NCBI GenBank assembly: GCA_049324875.1
Contig: JBMONC010000049.1
Span: 22,787 to 86,786 of the forward strand
Length of the DNA stretch: 64,000 bases
DNA from: JAWLHU01 sp049324875
GTDB lineage: Bacteria > Bacillota > Sulfobacillia > Symbiobacteriales > Symbiobacteriaceae
Direction: 5' to 3'
In this document: positions 23,754 to 30,157 of the stretch, in pieces
Numbering within the stretch: position 1 is the first letter of the stretch
How the letters are laid out: every line of letters begins with the position of its first letter
Position numbers and translations under genes: made by a program
The notes under the pieces: model-generated
Database searches by the model: none
Told to the model about the DNA's origin: nothing
The model's input: the letters and a program-made list of their open reading frames with translations, nothing else

Positions 23754-24182
23754 TTATGAAGGAAGCCTTCCCCAGGTCGGGGACATCTTATACATCGCCT
23801 GGAAGCCCATCTCGGGCGTGACCACTTGGAAGCCGAAGGGGGCGTAGAACACCTCGTTGCCGGGGTCGGCCAGCAGGACCGTGTTCTGCACGTGCTCGTA
23901 GCCCTCCAGCACCCGACGCATCAGCTCCGTGCCGATCCCCTTCCGCTGGTAGTCAGGCCGGAGCAGGATCTCGTGCAGGAAGAGGCAGAACTCGCCGTCG
24001 GTGATGATCCGGGCCCAGCCGAGCAGCCGCTCCCCTTCCCAGGCGCTGACGATGCGCTGGGAGTTGGCGTGGGCCCGCTGGACCCGCTCCGGGAGGTGCT
24101 GGGCGAACCAGCCAAGCTCCCGGTAGAGGTCCAGCACCTGCTCCAGGGGGAGCGGGCGGTCGGTCTCATAGCGGATCGCCAT
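23754..24182 (-). CDS. GNAT-family N-acetyltransferase
   Basis: 142 aa, ATG 24182. The acetyl-CoA loop is LRPDYQRKGIGTELMRRVL; the C-terminal strand-turn FYAPFGFQVVTPEMGFQAMYK is typical. Substrate unknown. It follows two small paralogous genes with 25 bp spacing, so it may belong to the peptide/exporter operon upstream and modify its product, which is inference. Confidence 0.85.
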   Translation of the reverse strand: MAIRYETDRPLPLEQVLDLYRELGWFAQHLPERVQRAHANSQRIVSAWEGERLLGWARIITDGEFCLFLHEILLRPDYQRKGIGTELMRRVLEGYEHVQNTVLLADPGNEVFYAPFGFQVVTPEMGFQAMYKMSPTWGRLPS

Positions 24183-24207
24183 GGGGCGCAACCCCCTCTG
24201 TGAGTCG

Positions 24208-24399
24208 TTAGAAGCCAAAGCGGAGAGCGACACTCGGGGCGAACCGGTTGAGCAGCCTGCGCAGCCGGTAGGCCTTGATGAAGCGGTCGTGGTCAGCCTT
24301 ATCGGCCTCGATCGCCCGCACCATCTGCCCCTGGGTCGGAACGAGCTCCTGCAGCTCACGCTGCCGGACCTGTGCGAGCAGGATCGTCGTGTTGGTCAT
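24208..24399 (-). CDS. Small basic protein, 63 aa (paralogue of next gene)
   Basis: ATG 24399 with GGAGGTG upstream. Helical, with a basic C-terminal segment YRLRRLLNRFAPSVALRFGF that resembles the end of the neighbour at 24419 (YTLRNLLFRFTPGLAKRLAL). The pair looks like a tandem duplication. Downstream of an ABC-2 exporter; could be exported peptides or transporter-associated proteins. Confidence 0.6.
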   Translation of the reverse strand: MTNTTILLAQVRQRELQELVPTQGQMVRAIEADKADHDRFIKAYRLRRLLNRFAPSVALRFGF

Positions 24400-24418
24400 G
24401 GTCGGTTCACCTCCGTTC

Positions 24419-24628
24419 TTAGAGCGCCAGCCGTTTTGCCAGGCCGGGGGTAAAGCGGAACAGCAGGTTCCGCAGGGTGTACATGCGGCCAAACCGCTTC
24501 AGCTTCGCCTGCTCCTGCAGGTTCTGCTGGTGCAGCACCAGGGCGTCCGCCTTGTGGAGCTGCTCAGGGGTCTCATGGAACCGGTTCGCGATCGAGCGGG
24601 TGACCATAAAGTCCATATGGAACTGCAT
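24419..24628 (-). CDS. Small basic protein, 69 aa (paralogue of previous gene)
   Basis: ATG 24628 behind AGAGGTG. Helical (TPEQLHKADALVLHQQNLQ), ending in the same type of amphipathic basic tail (LRNLLFRFTPGLAKRLAL). No Cys, no double-glycine leader. Lies 32 bp after the permease gene on the same strand. Confidence 0.6.
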   Translation of the reverse strand: MQFHMDFMVTRSIANRFHETPEQLHKADALVLHQQNLQEQAKLKRFGRMYTLRNLLFRFTPGLAKRLAL

Positions 24629-24660
24629 CTGGGATTACACCTCTTTGGGGTAGCGCCGGC

Positions 24661-25470
24661 TTAGCCGTTGCGCTTTAATTTCCCCGTCCTCAAGGCGTAC
24701 CGCTCGCCCAGCTGGAAGACTTGCACCCCCAGGGGCACCAATACGACGCCGGTGATCAGCAGGTTGAAGACCTGCGGCCAGACATCGGCCAGGCCCGCCC
24801 CGCCGATCCAGGTGGCCCGGACGGCGTCGAGGCAGAAGGTGGCCGGATTGATGCGGGCAAGCGGCTGCATCCACCCCGGGAGGACGGTCACCGGGTAGTA
24901 GACGCTGGACATGAGGAGCAGCAGGCCCTGGATGATGTGCGTCGCCTGTGAGCCGCGCTCGGTGGAGATCAGCGGCAGGACGGCGGCCAGGAGCCCCAGC
25001 CCCATGAAGGAGAAGCTTGCGATCCCGAGGACCACGAAGCCTCCGATCAGGTTAGCCTTGGACATGTCAAGGTCGAAGAAGAGGATGGTGATGGCCAGGA
25101 TGATCCCCGTCCGCACCAGGGCGTAGGTGATCCCGTAAAGCCCCTGGCCCATCAGGTAGGTGAACCGGTGGACGGGCGCCATGAAGGTGTACTCGATGGT
25201 CCCCTCCCAGCGCTCCCAGGAGACGGTGTCGCCCATGATCTGAAAGAGCACGCTCAGGTAGGACCAGAGCAGAGCGCCGATCAGCAGGTAGAGCACCCGC
25301 TCCTGGCCGACGATCCCCTGGCTGTCGACGCCGATCAGCCCGATGGTCAGGGTGGTGACCGTGCCGTAGACCAGCCAGACGATCTCCCAGCCGATATACC
25401 GGCGGGTGAGCGCCCAGTTCCGCTCAACGAAACCCTGCGTGGCGCTCAGCTGTGTGCGGAACGCGGTCAT
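24661..25470 (-). CDS. ABC-2 type permease
   Basis: 269 aa, six membrane spans, overlapping the ATPase stop by ATGA. N-terminal cytoplasmic part (FVERNWALTRRYIGWEIVWL), then spans from about 30; the ABC-2 domain signature region ALTRT-like GITYALVRTGIILAI and the C-terminal QPLARINPATFCLDAVR block are typical of drug, polysaccharide or peptide exporters. Partner of the ATPase directly upstream. Confidence 0.85.
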   Translation of the reverse strand: MTAFRTQLSATQGFVERNWALTRRYIGWEIVWLVYGTVTTLTIGLIGVDSQGIVGQERVLYLLIGALLWSYLSVLFQIMGDTVSWERWEGTIEYTFMAPVHRFTYLMGQGLYGITYALVRTGIILAITILFFDLDMSKANLIGGFVVLGIASFSFMGLGLLAAVLPLISTERGSQATHIIQGLLLLMSSVYYPVTVLPGWMQPLARINPATFCLDAVRATWIGGAGLADVWPQVFNLLITGVVLVPLGVQVFQLGERYALRTGKLKRNG

Positions 25471-26291
25471 CCTGCCACCTCCTCACCGTCGGACTTCAGG
25501 CTCTTGCCGGTGGCGGCGAAGAAGACCTCCTCGAGATCCTTCGCCCCGTACCGGGAAAGCAGCTGGGTCGGGGTTCCCTCGGCCCGGAACTTGCCATCCA
25601 CGATGAAGGCGACCCGCTGGCAGAGCCGGGCGGACTCATCCATGTCGTGGCTGGTCAGGATCACGGTGGTGCCATACTGGCGCTGGACCTCCAGGACGTA
25701 GTCCTGCACATCCCGCTTGGACTGCGGGTCCAGGCCGGTGGTCGGCTCGTCGAGCAGGAGGAGCGCCGGCCGGGTCATCAAGGCCCGGGCGATGGCCACC
25801 TTCTGCTGCTGCCCCCGGGAGAGGTTCTCCAGCGGGGAGTTCCACTTCTTGCTGGGCAGCCCCATCCGCTCCATGATCTCCCCGGCCCGCCGGCGCCCCT
25901 CGGCCAGGTCCAGGCCGTAGAGCCGGGCGGCGTAGGAGAGGTTCTCAATGGCGGAGAGCTTCTTGAAGAAGGCGGCGTCCACCGAGACCCGGTTGATCAT
26001 CCGCCGGACGGCGGCGGTCTCCTTCTGGGCATCCTTGCCGAAGACGGTCACGGTGCCGCCGTCGGGGATCAGCAGGGTGGACATCAGCCGGATCAGGGTC
26101 GACTTGCCGGAGCCGTTGGGGCCCAGGATGCCGTAACACTCGCCCCGCTTCACGTGAAACGAGATCCGGTCGACGGCGGTGATCAGCCGCTGGGGCCGCT
26201 TCTGCCAGAAGCGGTACCAGGGGCGCTGGTTCTCTTCATCTTCCTCGTAGAAGGTCTTATACAGATCGATGACTTCAAGGGCGAAGCTCAT
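25467..26291 (-). CDS. ABC transporter ATPase
   Basis: 274 aa from ATG 26291 (AAAGGGGAG upstream; longer frames cross two hairpins). Walker A GPNGSGKST, Q-loop region NRVSVDAAFF, signature LSRGQQQK, Walker B LLLLDEPTTGLD, switch His in TSHDMDE. An insert near the N terminus (EENQRPWYRFWQKRPQ) is typical of ABC-2 exporter ATPases. Energises the permease at 24661. Confidence 0.9.
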   Translation of the reverse strand: MSFALEVIDLYKTFYEEDEENQRPWYRFWQKRPQRLITAVDRISFHVKRGECYGILGPNGSGKSTLIRLMSTLLIPDGGTVTVFGKDAQKETAAVRRMINRVSVDAAFFKKLSAIENLSYAARLYGLDLAEGRRRAGEIMERMGLPSKKWNSPLENLSRGQQQKVAIARALMTRPALLLLDEPTTGLDPQSKRDVQDYVLEVQRQYGTTVILTSHDMDESARLCQRVAFIVDGKFRAEGTPTQLLSRYGAKDLEEVFFAATGKSLKSDGEEVAG

Positions 26292-26336
26292 CGGGTTTCT
26301 CCCCTTTCCGTTGACGTGGACCCAGGCGGTCCGCTC

Positions 26337-26375
26337 AAAAAGAGAGGACCATGGGCCTGGTTCGCCCATGGTCCT
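26337..26375 (-). terminator. Second terminator between peptide gene and ABC ATPase
   Basis: Perfect 12-bp stem AGGACCATGGGC / GCCCATGGTCCT followed leftward by CTCTTTTTG. Lies 46 bp before the ATPase start, so it must be read through or regulated. Confidence 0.75.
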
Positions 26376-26407
26376 ACCTCCCCCCATGCCGCGCGCAGGC
26401 ACGGGGG

Positions 26408-26449
26408 AAAAAGGAAAGGCCACAGGCAGCTTTCCGCTGACCTGCGGCC
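26408..26449 (-). terminator. First terminator after the 33-aa peptide gene
   Basis: Stem GGCCGCAGG / CCTGTGGCC with a 14-base loop, then TTTCCTTTTT in the leftward RNA, 22 bp beyond the peptide stop. Confidence 0.7.
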
Positions 26450-26470
26450 GTTTACTCACACGTAGATAGA

Positions 26471-26572
26471 CTACCGGAGTTTGTCGGCAGCAGGTCGCGG
26501 GGTCGCATCAAAGCCGAGCGCGAGGCTCCACTCGATGAAGTTGATCATGTTGATGGTGTTGATGATGGACAT
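26471..26572 (-). CDS. 33-aa peptide upstream of ABC exporter
   Basis: ATG 26572 behind AAGGAGG. N-terminal part hydrophobic with Asn/Ile repeats (SIINTINMINFIEWSLALG), then a polar tail (FDATPRPAADKLR). Own promoter and two terminators before the ABC genes suggest it is made in excess over them. It could be an exported peptide (signal or antimicrobial) or a regulatory leader peptide. No known family. Confidence 0.55.
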   Translation of the reverse strand: MSIINTINMINFIEWSLALGFDATPRPAADKLR

Positions 26573-26623
26573 CCCGTCGACCTCCTTCCTGGTTTGAAAT
26601 GGTTCTTGCTCAACCCATGACTG

Positions 26624-26653
26624 AGTATATGCAAAGACTGGAACCGCCGTCAA
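26624..26653 (-). promoter_or_regulatory. Promoter of the peptide-exporter operon
   Basis: TTGACG (26648-26653), 18 bp, TATACT (26624-26629), about 50 bp before the peptide ATG. Confidence 0.65.
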
Positions 26654-26676
26654 CCCCGATTTTGAAAAAAGTTTAT

Positions 26677-26691
26677 TGAGAATGAATCTCA
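26677..26691. promoter_or_regulatory. 15-bp palindrome TGAGATTCATTCTCA
   Basis: 7-1-7 palindrome just behind the yunB stop and 24 bp upstream of the peptide-promoter -35. It resembles a Fur-type 7-1-7 site with several mismatches; with the following ATAAACTTTTTT it could instead be a weak yunB terminator. Confidence 0.35.
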
Positions 26692-27357
26692 CGGTTTCAA
26701 CGGGAGGCTGACACCGCCCAGAGGCCCGCCGTAGAAGGAGTCCGGCACCGGCCCCACGATCACCGTCTCCGAGAGGGGCAGCTCCTGGGTCACCTGGACC
26801 TCCCGGGTGGTGAGCGGCAGGACCACCTGCATCAGGGCGGTGGCCTGGAGCCAGACCCGGTGGCGGGTCTGGTTGATCCCCTCCCCCTTGAACTCCTGCT
26901 TCACATCGATGGCCACCGTGCCGATGGGCAGGAGCTTCACCGGCAGGCGGGGGCCGCTGGTGCCCAGGAGGGTGGAGCCGGTCAGGGCGCCAACCGGGAC
27001 GCCGAAGGGCGCCTGGGCCAGCCGGCGGAGCTCCTCCTGCACCGCCCGGGCGGCCTGGGCGGCCACCTGGTTGACCACCGGGGTGTTGACCCGGTAGGCG
27101 GCGATGCGGCCGGTCTGGTCCTTCTCGTAGTGGACCAGGTTCTCGTGGCGCAGGTTCCGGCCCACCTGCTCGGTCACCACCCGGTTGACCGCCTCGATGC
27201 CGATCCGCCGGGCCTCCACCTCGGCCACCGCCCCCAGGGGTCCCAGCAGGAGCAGGTCGGCCAGCCGGAGCAGCAGGTAGAGCACCGCCCCGGCCAGGAC
27301 CGGCCAGCGGAGCCAGCGGGTCCAGAGGACGGGGCGAAAGCGGCGGAAGCGGCGCAC
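26689..27357 (-). CDS. yunB: Sporulation protein YunB
   Basis: 222 aa from GTG 27357 (GGAGGG upstream). One N-terminal membrane span (LRWPVLAGAVLYLLLRLADLL), then the YunB body: AVAEVEARRIGIEAVNRVV, VNTPVVNQVAAQAARAV, VPVGALTGSTLLG, LLPIGTVAIDVKQEF and the C-terminal TQELPLSETVIVGPVPDSF. Known only from endospore formers, expressed in the mother cell and needed for proper spore properties. Main evidence that the host sporulates. Confidence 0.9.
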   Translation of the reverse strand: MRRFRRFRPVLWTRWLRWPVLAGAVLYLLLRLADLLLLGPLGAVAEVEARRIGIEAVNRVVTEQVGRNLRHENLVHYEKDQTGRIAAYRVNTPVVNQVAAQAARAVQEELRRLAQAPFGVPVGALTGSTLLGTSGPRLPVKLLPIGTVAIDVKQEFKGEGINQTRHRVWLQATALMQVVLPLTTREVQVTQELPLSETVIVGPVPDSFYGGPLGGVSLPLKP

Positions 27358-27504
27358 GTCCTTCTCCCTCCTCCCGGGGGTCAGGCGGTATCCCACCCTA
27401 TGAGGGCGGACCGGGGCACATGCACCCGGGACGGGCCCACGGCGCCCGGGAACCGGCCCGAGGTCGGTCGGTATGCCGTAACGCAGCCCGAGAGTATCCC
27501 CGCA

Positions 27505-28392
27505 TCAGGAACCCATCGCCAGCCGGGTGCCGGGATATCGCCGCTGCAGGCGGTCGATCAGCACCGGGCGGAGATGGGCGTAGCCCGGCAGGGCGACGAC
27601 GAGGTCGATGCGGCCGGTCGGGGCGCCATCGGTTACGACCTGGGCGAAGCCCACCAGCTCATCGCCATCCCACGCTGCCTCCACGGCAGCGGCCTTCCAG
27701 ATCAGCGACTCCAGCGCTTCGGCCCCCGGCAGCCCGTCCTGGGACAGCCTCGCCAGCTCCGTCCCGGAGAGGCGGCCTTTTTCCCCGCTGTACTCGATCC
27801 CATCCAGCAGCAGGTGGCGGTGGTCAGGCGGGCGCTCCAGAGCAAAACGTCGCCCATCGCAGCAGACGACGGCGACCGACGTCGGCTGCAGGTGGTGGTT
27901 GGCGCCTGATCCCGGCGGCGTCAGCGACCGCAGAAACTGGCTGATCAGGCTCCCGTGGGCGACGCAGATCACCCGGCCGCCGGGGTGGCGCTCCGCGATC
28001 TCCCGCAGGGCCTCCCGGGCCCGGTCCGCCACGGCCCCTGCCGGCTCCATGCCGGGGATCTCATCCCAGGGAAGGCCCGGCCAGCGGGCTGCCACCTCGA
28101 TGTCGGCCATCCCCTCCGCCTCGCCCATCGTCCGCTCCATCAGGCGAGGATCGGTCATCACCCGTTGCTGTCCGATCCGCCGGGCGATGATCTGTGCCGT
28201 CTGACAGGCCCGCTGCAGGGGGCTGCTGTAGATGGCATCCCAGGTCTCCGCCGCCAAGCGGTCTGCGACCGCTGTGGACTGCCGCTCCCCCTCCGGCGCC
28301 AGCGGGAGGTCCGACCGGCCCTGGACCCGGCCGTCCAGGTTCCAGGCCGTCACCCCGTGCCGCACAAGGCAGATCCTGGTCTCCAGATCCAT
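27505..28392 (-). CDS. Histidine phosphatase with C-terminal GNAT-like segment
   Basis: 295 aa, ATG 28392 behind GGGAGGGGG. Residues 1-190 are a phosphoglycerate-mutase-like phosphatase: catalytic LVRHGVTAWN (RHG), ERTMGEAEG, and the second His in VAHGSLISQFL. Residues about 210-295 (AAWDGDELVGFAQVVTDG, IDLVVALPGYAHLRPVLIDRL) look like part of a GNAT fold lacking the acetyl-CoA loop consensus. A fusion of this kind is unusual. Substrate unknown. Confidence 0.8.
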   Translation of the reverse strand: MDLETRICLVRHGVTAWNLDGRVQGRSDLPLAPEGERQSTAVADRLAAETWDAIYSSPLQRACQTAQIIARRIGQQRVMTDPRLMERTMGEAEGMADIEVAARWPGLPWDEIPGMEPAGAVADRAREALREIAERHPGGRVICVAHGSLISQFLRSLTPPGSGANHHLQPTSVAVVCCDGRRFALERPPDHRHLLLDGIEYSGEKGRLSGTELARLSQDGLPGAEALESLIWKAAAVEAAWDGDELVGFAQVVTDGAPTGRIDLVVALPGYAHLRPVLIDRLQRRYPGTRLAMGS

Positions 28393-28454
28393 CCCCCTCC
28401 CTCTCATTCTCTATGACGAACCGGGGCCGGGTGATGTTGCCGCGCAATGCCAAT

Positions 28455-28485
28455 AGGCCCCCGGAGGGCGTCCCTCCGGGGGCCT
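28455..28485 (-). terminator. tyrS terminator
   Basis: AGGCCCCCGGAGGG / CCCTCCGGGGGCCT, a perfect 14-bp stem with a 3-base loop 11 bp past the tyrS stop, followed leftward by ATTGGCATT. Confidence 0.65.
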
Positions 28486-28496
28486 GGATGCGGGTA

Positions 28497-29717
28497 TCAG
28501 CCGACCACAACCCGGCCGAACTTCCGCTTGCCCGCCTTCAGCACCTGGCCGCTGCTGAGGCGCAGCTCCGCCTTGGGATCGGTCACCTTCTCGCCGTCCA
28601 CGGTGAAGCCGCCCTGCTCGATCAGCCGGCGGGCCTCGCCCATGGAGGGGGCCAGGCCGGTCACCACCAGCACCCGGGCCGCCGGCATGGGCAGGTCGAC
28701 GGCGGGGATGGTCACATCGGGGATGTCCTCCGGCACCTCGCCCCGGGAGAACTGGGCGACCCACCGCTCCTCCGCCTGCCGGGCCTCCTCCTCGGTGTAG
28801 CCGTAGGTGGTGATGATCGACCGGCCCAGCCGCTTCTTGGCGTTCATCGGGTTCTCGCCCGCCGCGATCGCCGCCTGGATCTGGTCGATCTCCGCCTGGG
28901 GCACATCGGTGAAGTAGGTGAAGTAGGGGATGATCAGCTTGTCCGGGATCGACATGGTCCGGCCGAACATCTCCTCGGGCGGGTGGTTCAGGCCGATGTA
29001 GTTGCCCAGGGACTTGGACATCTTCTCCACGCCGTCCAGCCCCTCAATGATCGGGGTCATCAAACAGACCTGCGGCTCCTGGCCGGCCTCCCGCTGCAGA
29101 TCCCGCCCCCAGAGCAGGTTGAACTTCTGGTCGGTGCCGCCCAACTCCACATCCGCCTCGATCGCCACTGAGTCGGTCCCCTGCATCAGGGGGTAGAAGA
29201 ACTCGTGGATATAAATGGGCCGGCCTTCCTCGTAACGTTTCTTGAAGTCCTCCCGTTCTAACATGCGGGCGACGGTGGACTTGGCCGCCAGGCGGGTCAC
29301 ATCGGCGAAGGTCATGGGCGCCAGCCACTCGGAGTTGCGGCGGACCTCCAGCTTGCTCACGTCCAGCACCCGGGCGGCCTGCTCCAGGTAGCGCTCGGCG
29401 TTCCGGGTGGTCTGCTCGTGGGTCAGCTGGGGCCGGGCCTCGTTCCGGCCGGTGGGGTCGCCGACCATGGCCGTGTAATCACCGATGATCAGGATGCACT
29501 GGTGGCCGAGCTCCATGAACTGCTTCATCTTGCGGAGGGGAACCGTGTGGCCGAGGGTCAGGTCGGAGCCGGTCGGATCGATTCCCAGCTTGACCCGCAG
29601 GGGCTTGCCGGTCTTGACCGACCGCTCCAGCTTCCGCCGCAGATCCTCCTCGGTGACGAGGTCCACCACCCCGCGCATCAGGAGTTGCATCTGCTCGTCG
29701 ACGCTCTTGAAACCCAT
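28497..29717 (-). CDS. tyrS: Tyrosyl-tRNA synthetase
   Basis: 406 aa from ATG 29717; the longer frame upstream crosses the T-box. Class I synthetase charging tRNA-Tyr. HIGH-like HTVPL after IDPTGSDLTLG, KMSKS in the form EKMSKSLGN, tyrosine pocket DVELGGTDQKFNLL, and a C-terminal S4 RNA-binding domain (ARRLIEQGGFTVDGEKV). Motif spacing fits the TyrZ subgroup. Regulated by the T-box leader upstream. Confidence 0.95.
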   Translation of the reverse strand: MGFKSVDEQMQLLMRGVVDLVTEEDLRRKLERSVKTGKPLRVKLGIDPTGSDLTLGHTVPLRKMKQFMELGHQCILIIGDYTAMVGDPTGRNEARPQLTHEQTTRNAERYLEQAARVLDVSKLEVRRNSEWLAPMTFADVTRLAAKSTVARMLEREDFKKRYEEGRPIYIHEFFYPLMQGTDSVAIEADVELGGTDQKFNLLWGRDLQREAGQEPQVCLMTPIIEGLDGVEKMSKSLGNYIGLNHPPEEMFGRTMSIPDKLIIPYFTYFTDVPQAEIDQIQAAIAAGENPMNAKKRLGRSIITTYGYTEEEARQAEERWVAQFSRGEVPEDIPDVTIPAVDLPMPAARVLVVTGLAPSMGEARRLIEQGGFTVDGEKVTDPKAELRLSSGQVLKAGKRKFGRVVVG

Positions 29718-29753
29718 GGGAAACCGTGCCTCCCTGACTGGGGCCGGGGCGAC

Positions 29754-30025
29754 AAAAAAGCCCCCGACCCGGCTGTCTTCCCCAGGGACGACGTGTTCTG
29801 CACGCCGCGGTACCACCCTGGTTGACCCCCGGGAGGGGAGTCCACTCAAATGTTCCGCTAACGGGGAACTTCCGGCCCGGTCTATCCATCTAACCAAGTG
29901 AGGTTGATGAACTCGGCGGGCAGCTCGGGAGTGTATTTCCGCCACAGGCCCCCGGGGTTTTGCACCAGTCAACCCCTCTCTGCAGGTGGACGCTGTGTCG
30001 TACTTCTCTCCGTCATCACCGATAG
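29754..30025 (-). promoter_or_regulatory. T-box leader of tyrS
   Basis: The T-box AGGGTGGTACCGCG lies at 29806-29819 on the minus strand, followed by a GC-rich terminator ending in GGGGGCTTTTTTG (about 29754-29795). Stem I region has AGTACGA near the start and a GAAATACACT stretch around 29940 that offers the Tyr specifier TAC. Uncharged tRNA-Tyr should stabilise the antiterminator and allow tyrS transcription. Confidence 0.88.
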
Positions 30026-30029
30026 GCTT

Positions 30030-30058
30030 ATTCTAGCACAGGACCGAATGACTGGCAA
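30030..30058 (-). promoter_or_regulatory. tyrS promoter
   Basis: TTGCCA (30053-30058), 17 bp, TAGAAT (30030-30035) on the minus strand, directly ahead of the T-box. Confidence 0.7.
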
Positions 30059-30157
30059 TTCCTGACCTTTGGGCTACCCAGGAGCCATCACGGCTCCGAC
30101 AAAAAGGAGTCCGGCTCGAAAGAGCGAATTCCTTTCACCTTGTTGGAGGTGTTTCAG

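Noticed and set aside
23426..23847. Rightward frames in the 23.4-23.8 kb gap
   Set aside because: They are made of dispersed-repeat sequence (TDYTDYTDE pattern) with no ribosome site.
26677..26691. Fur box upstream of the peptide-exporter promoter
   Set aside because: The palindrome has several mismatches, lies away from the -35 and could equally be the yunB terminator. Kept only as an unassigned palindrome.
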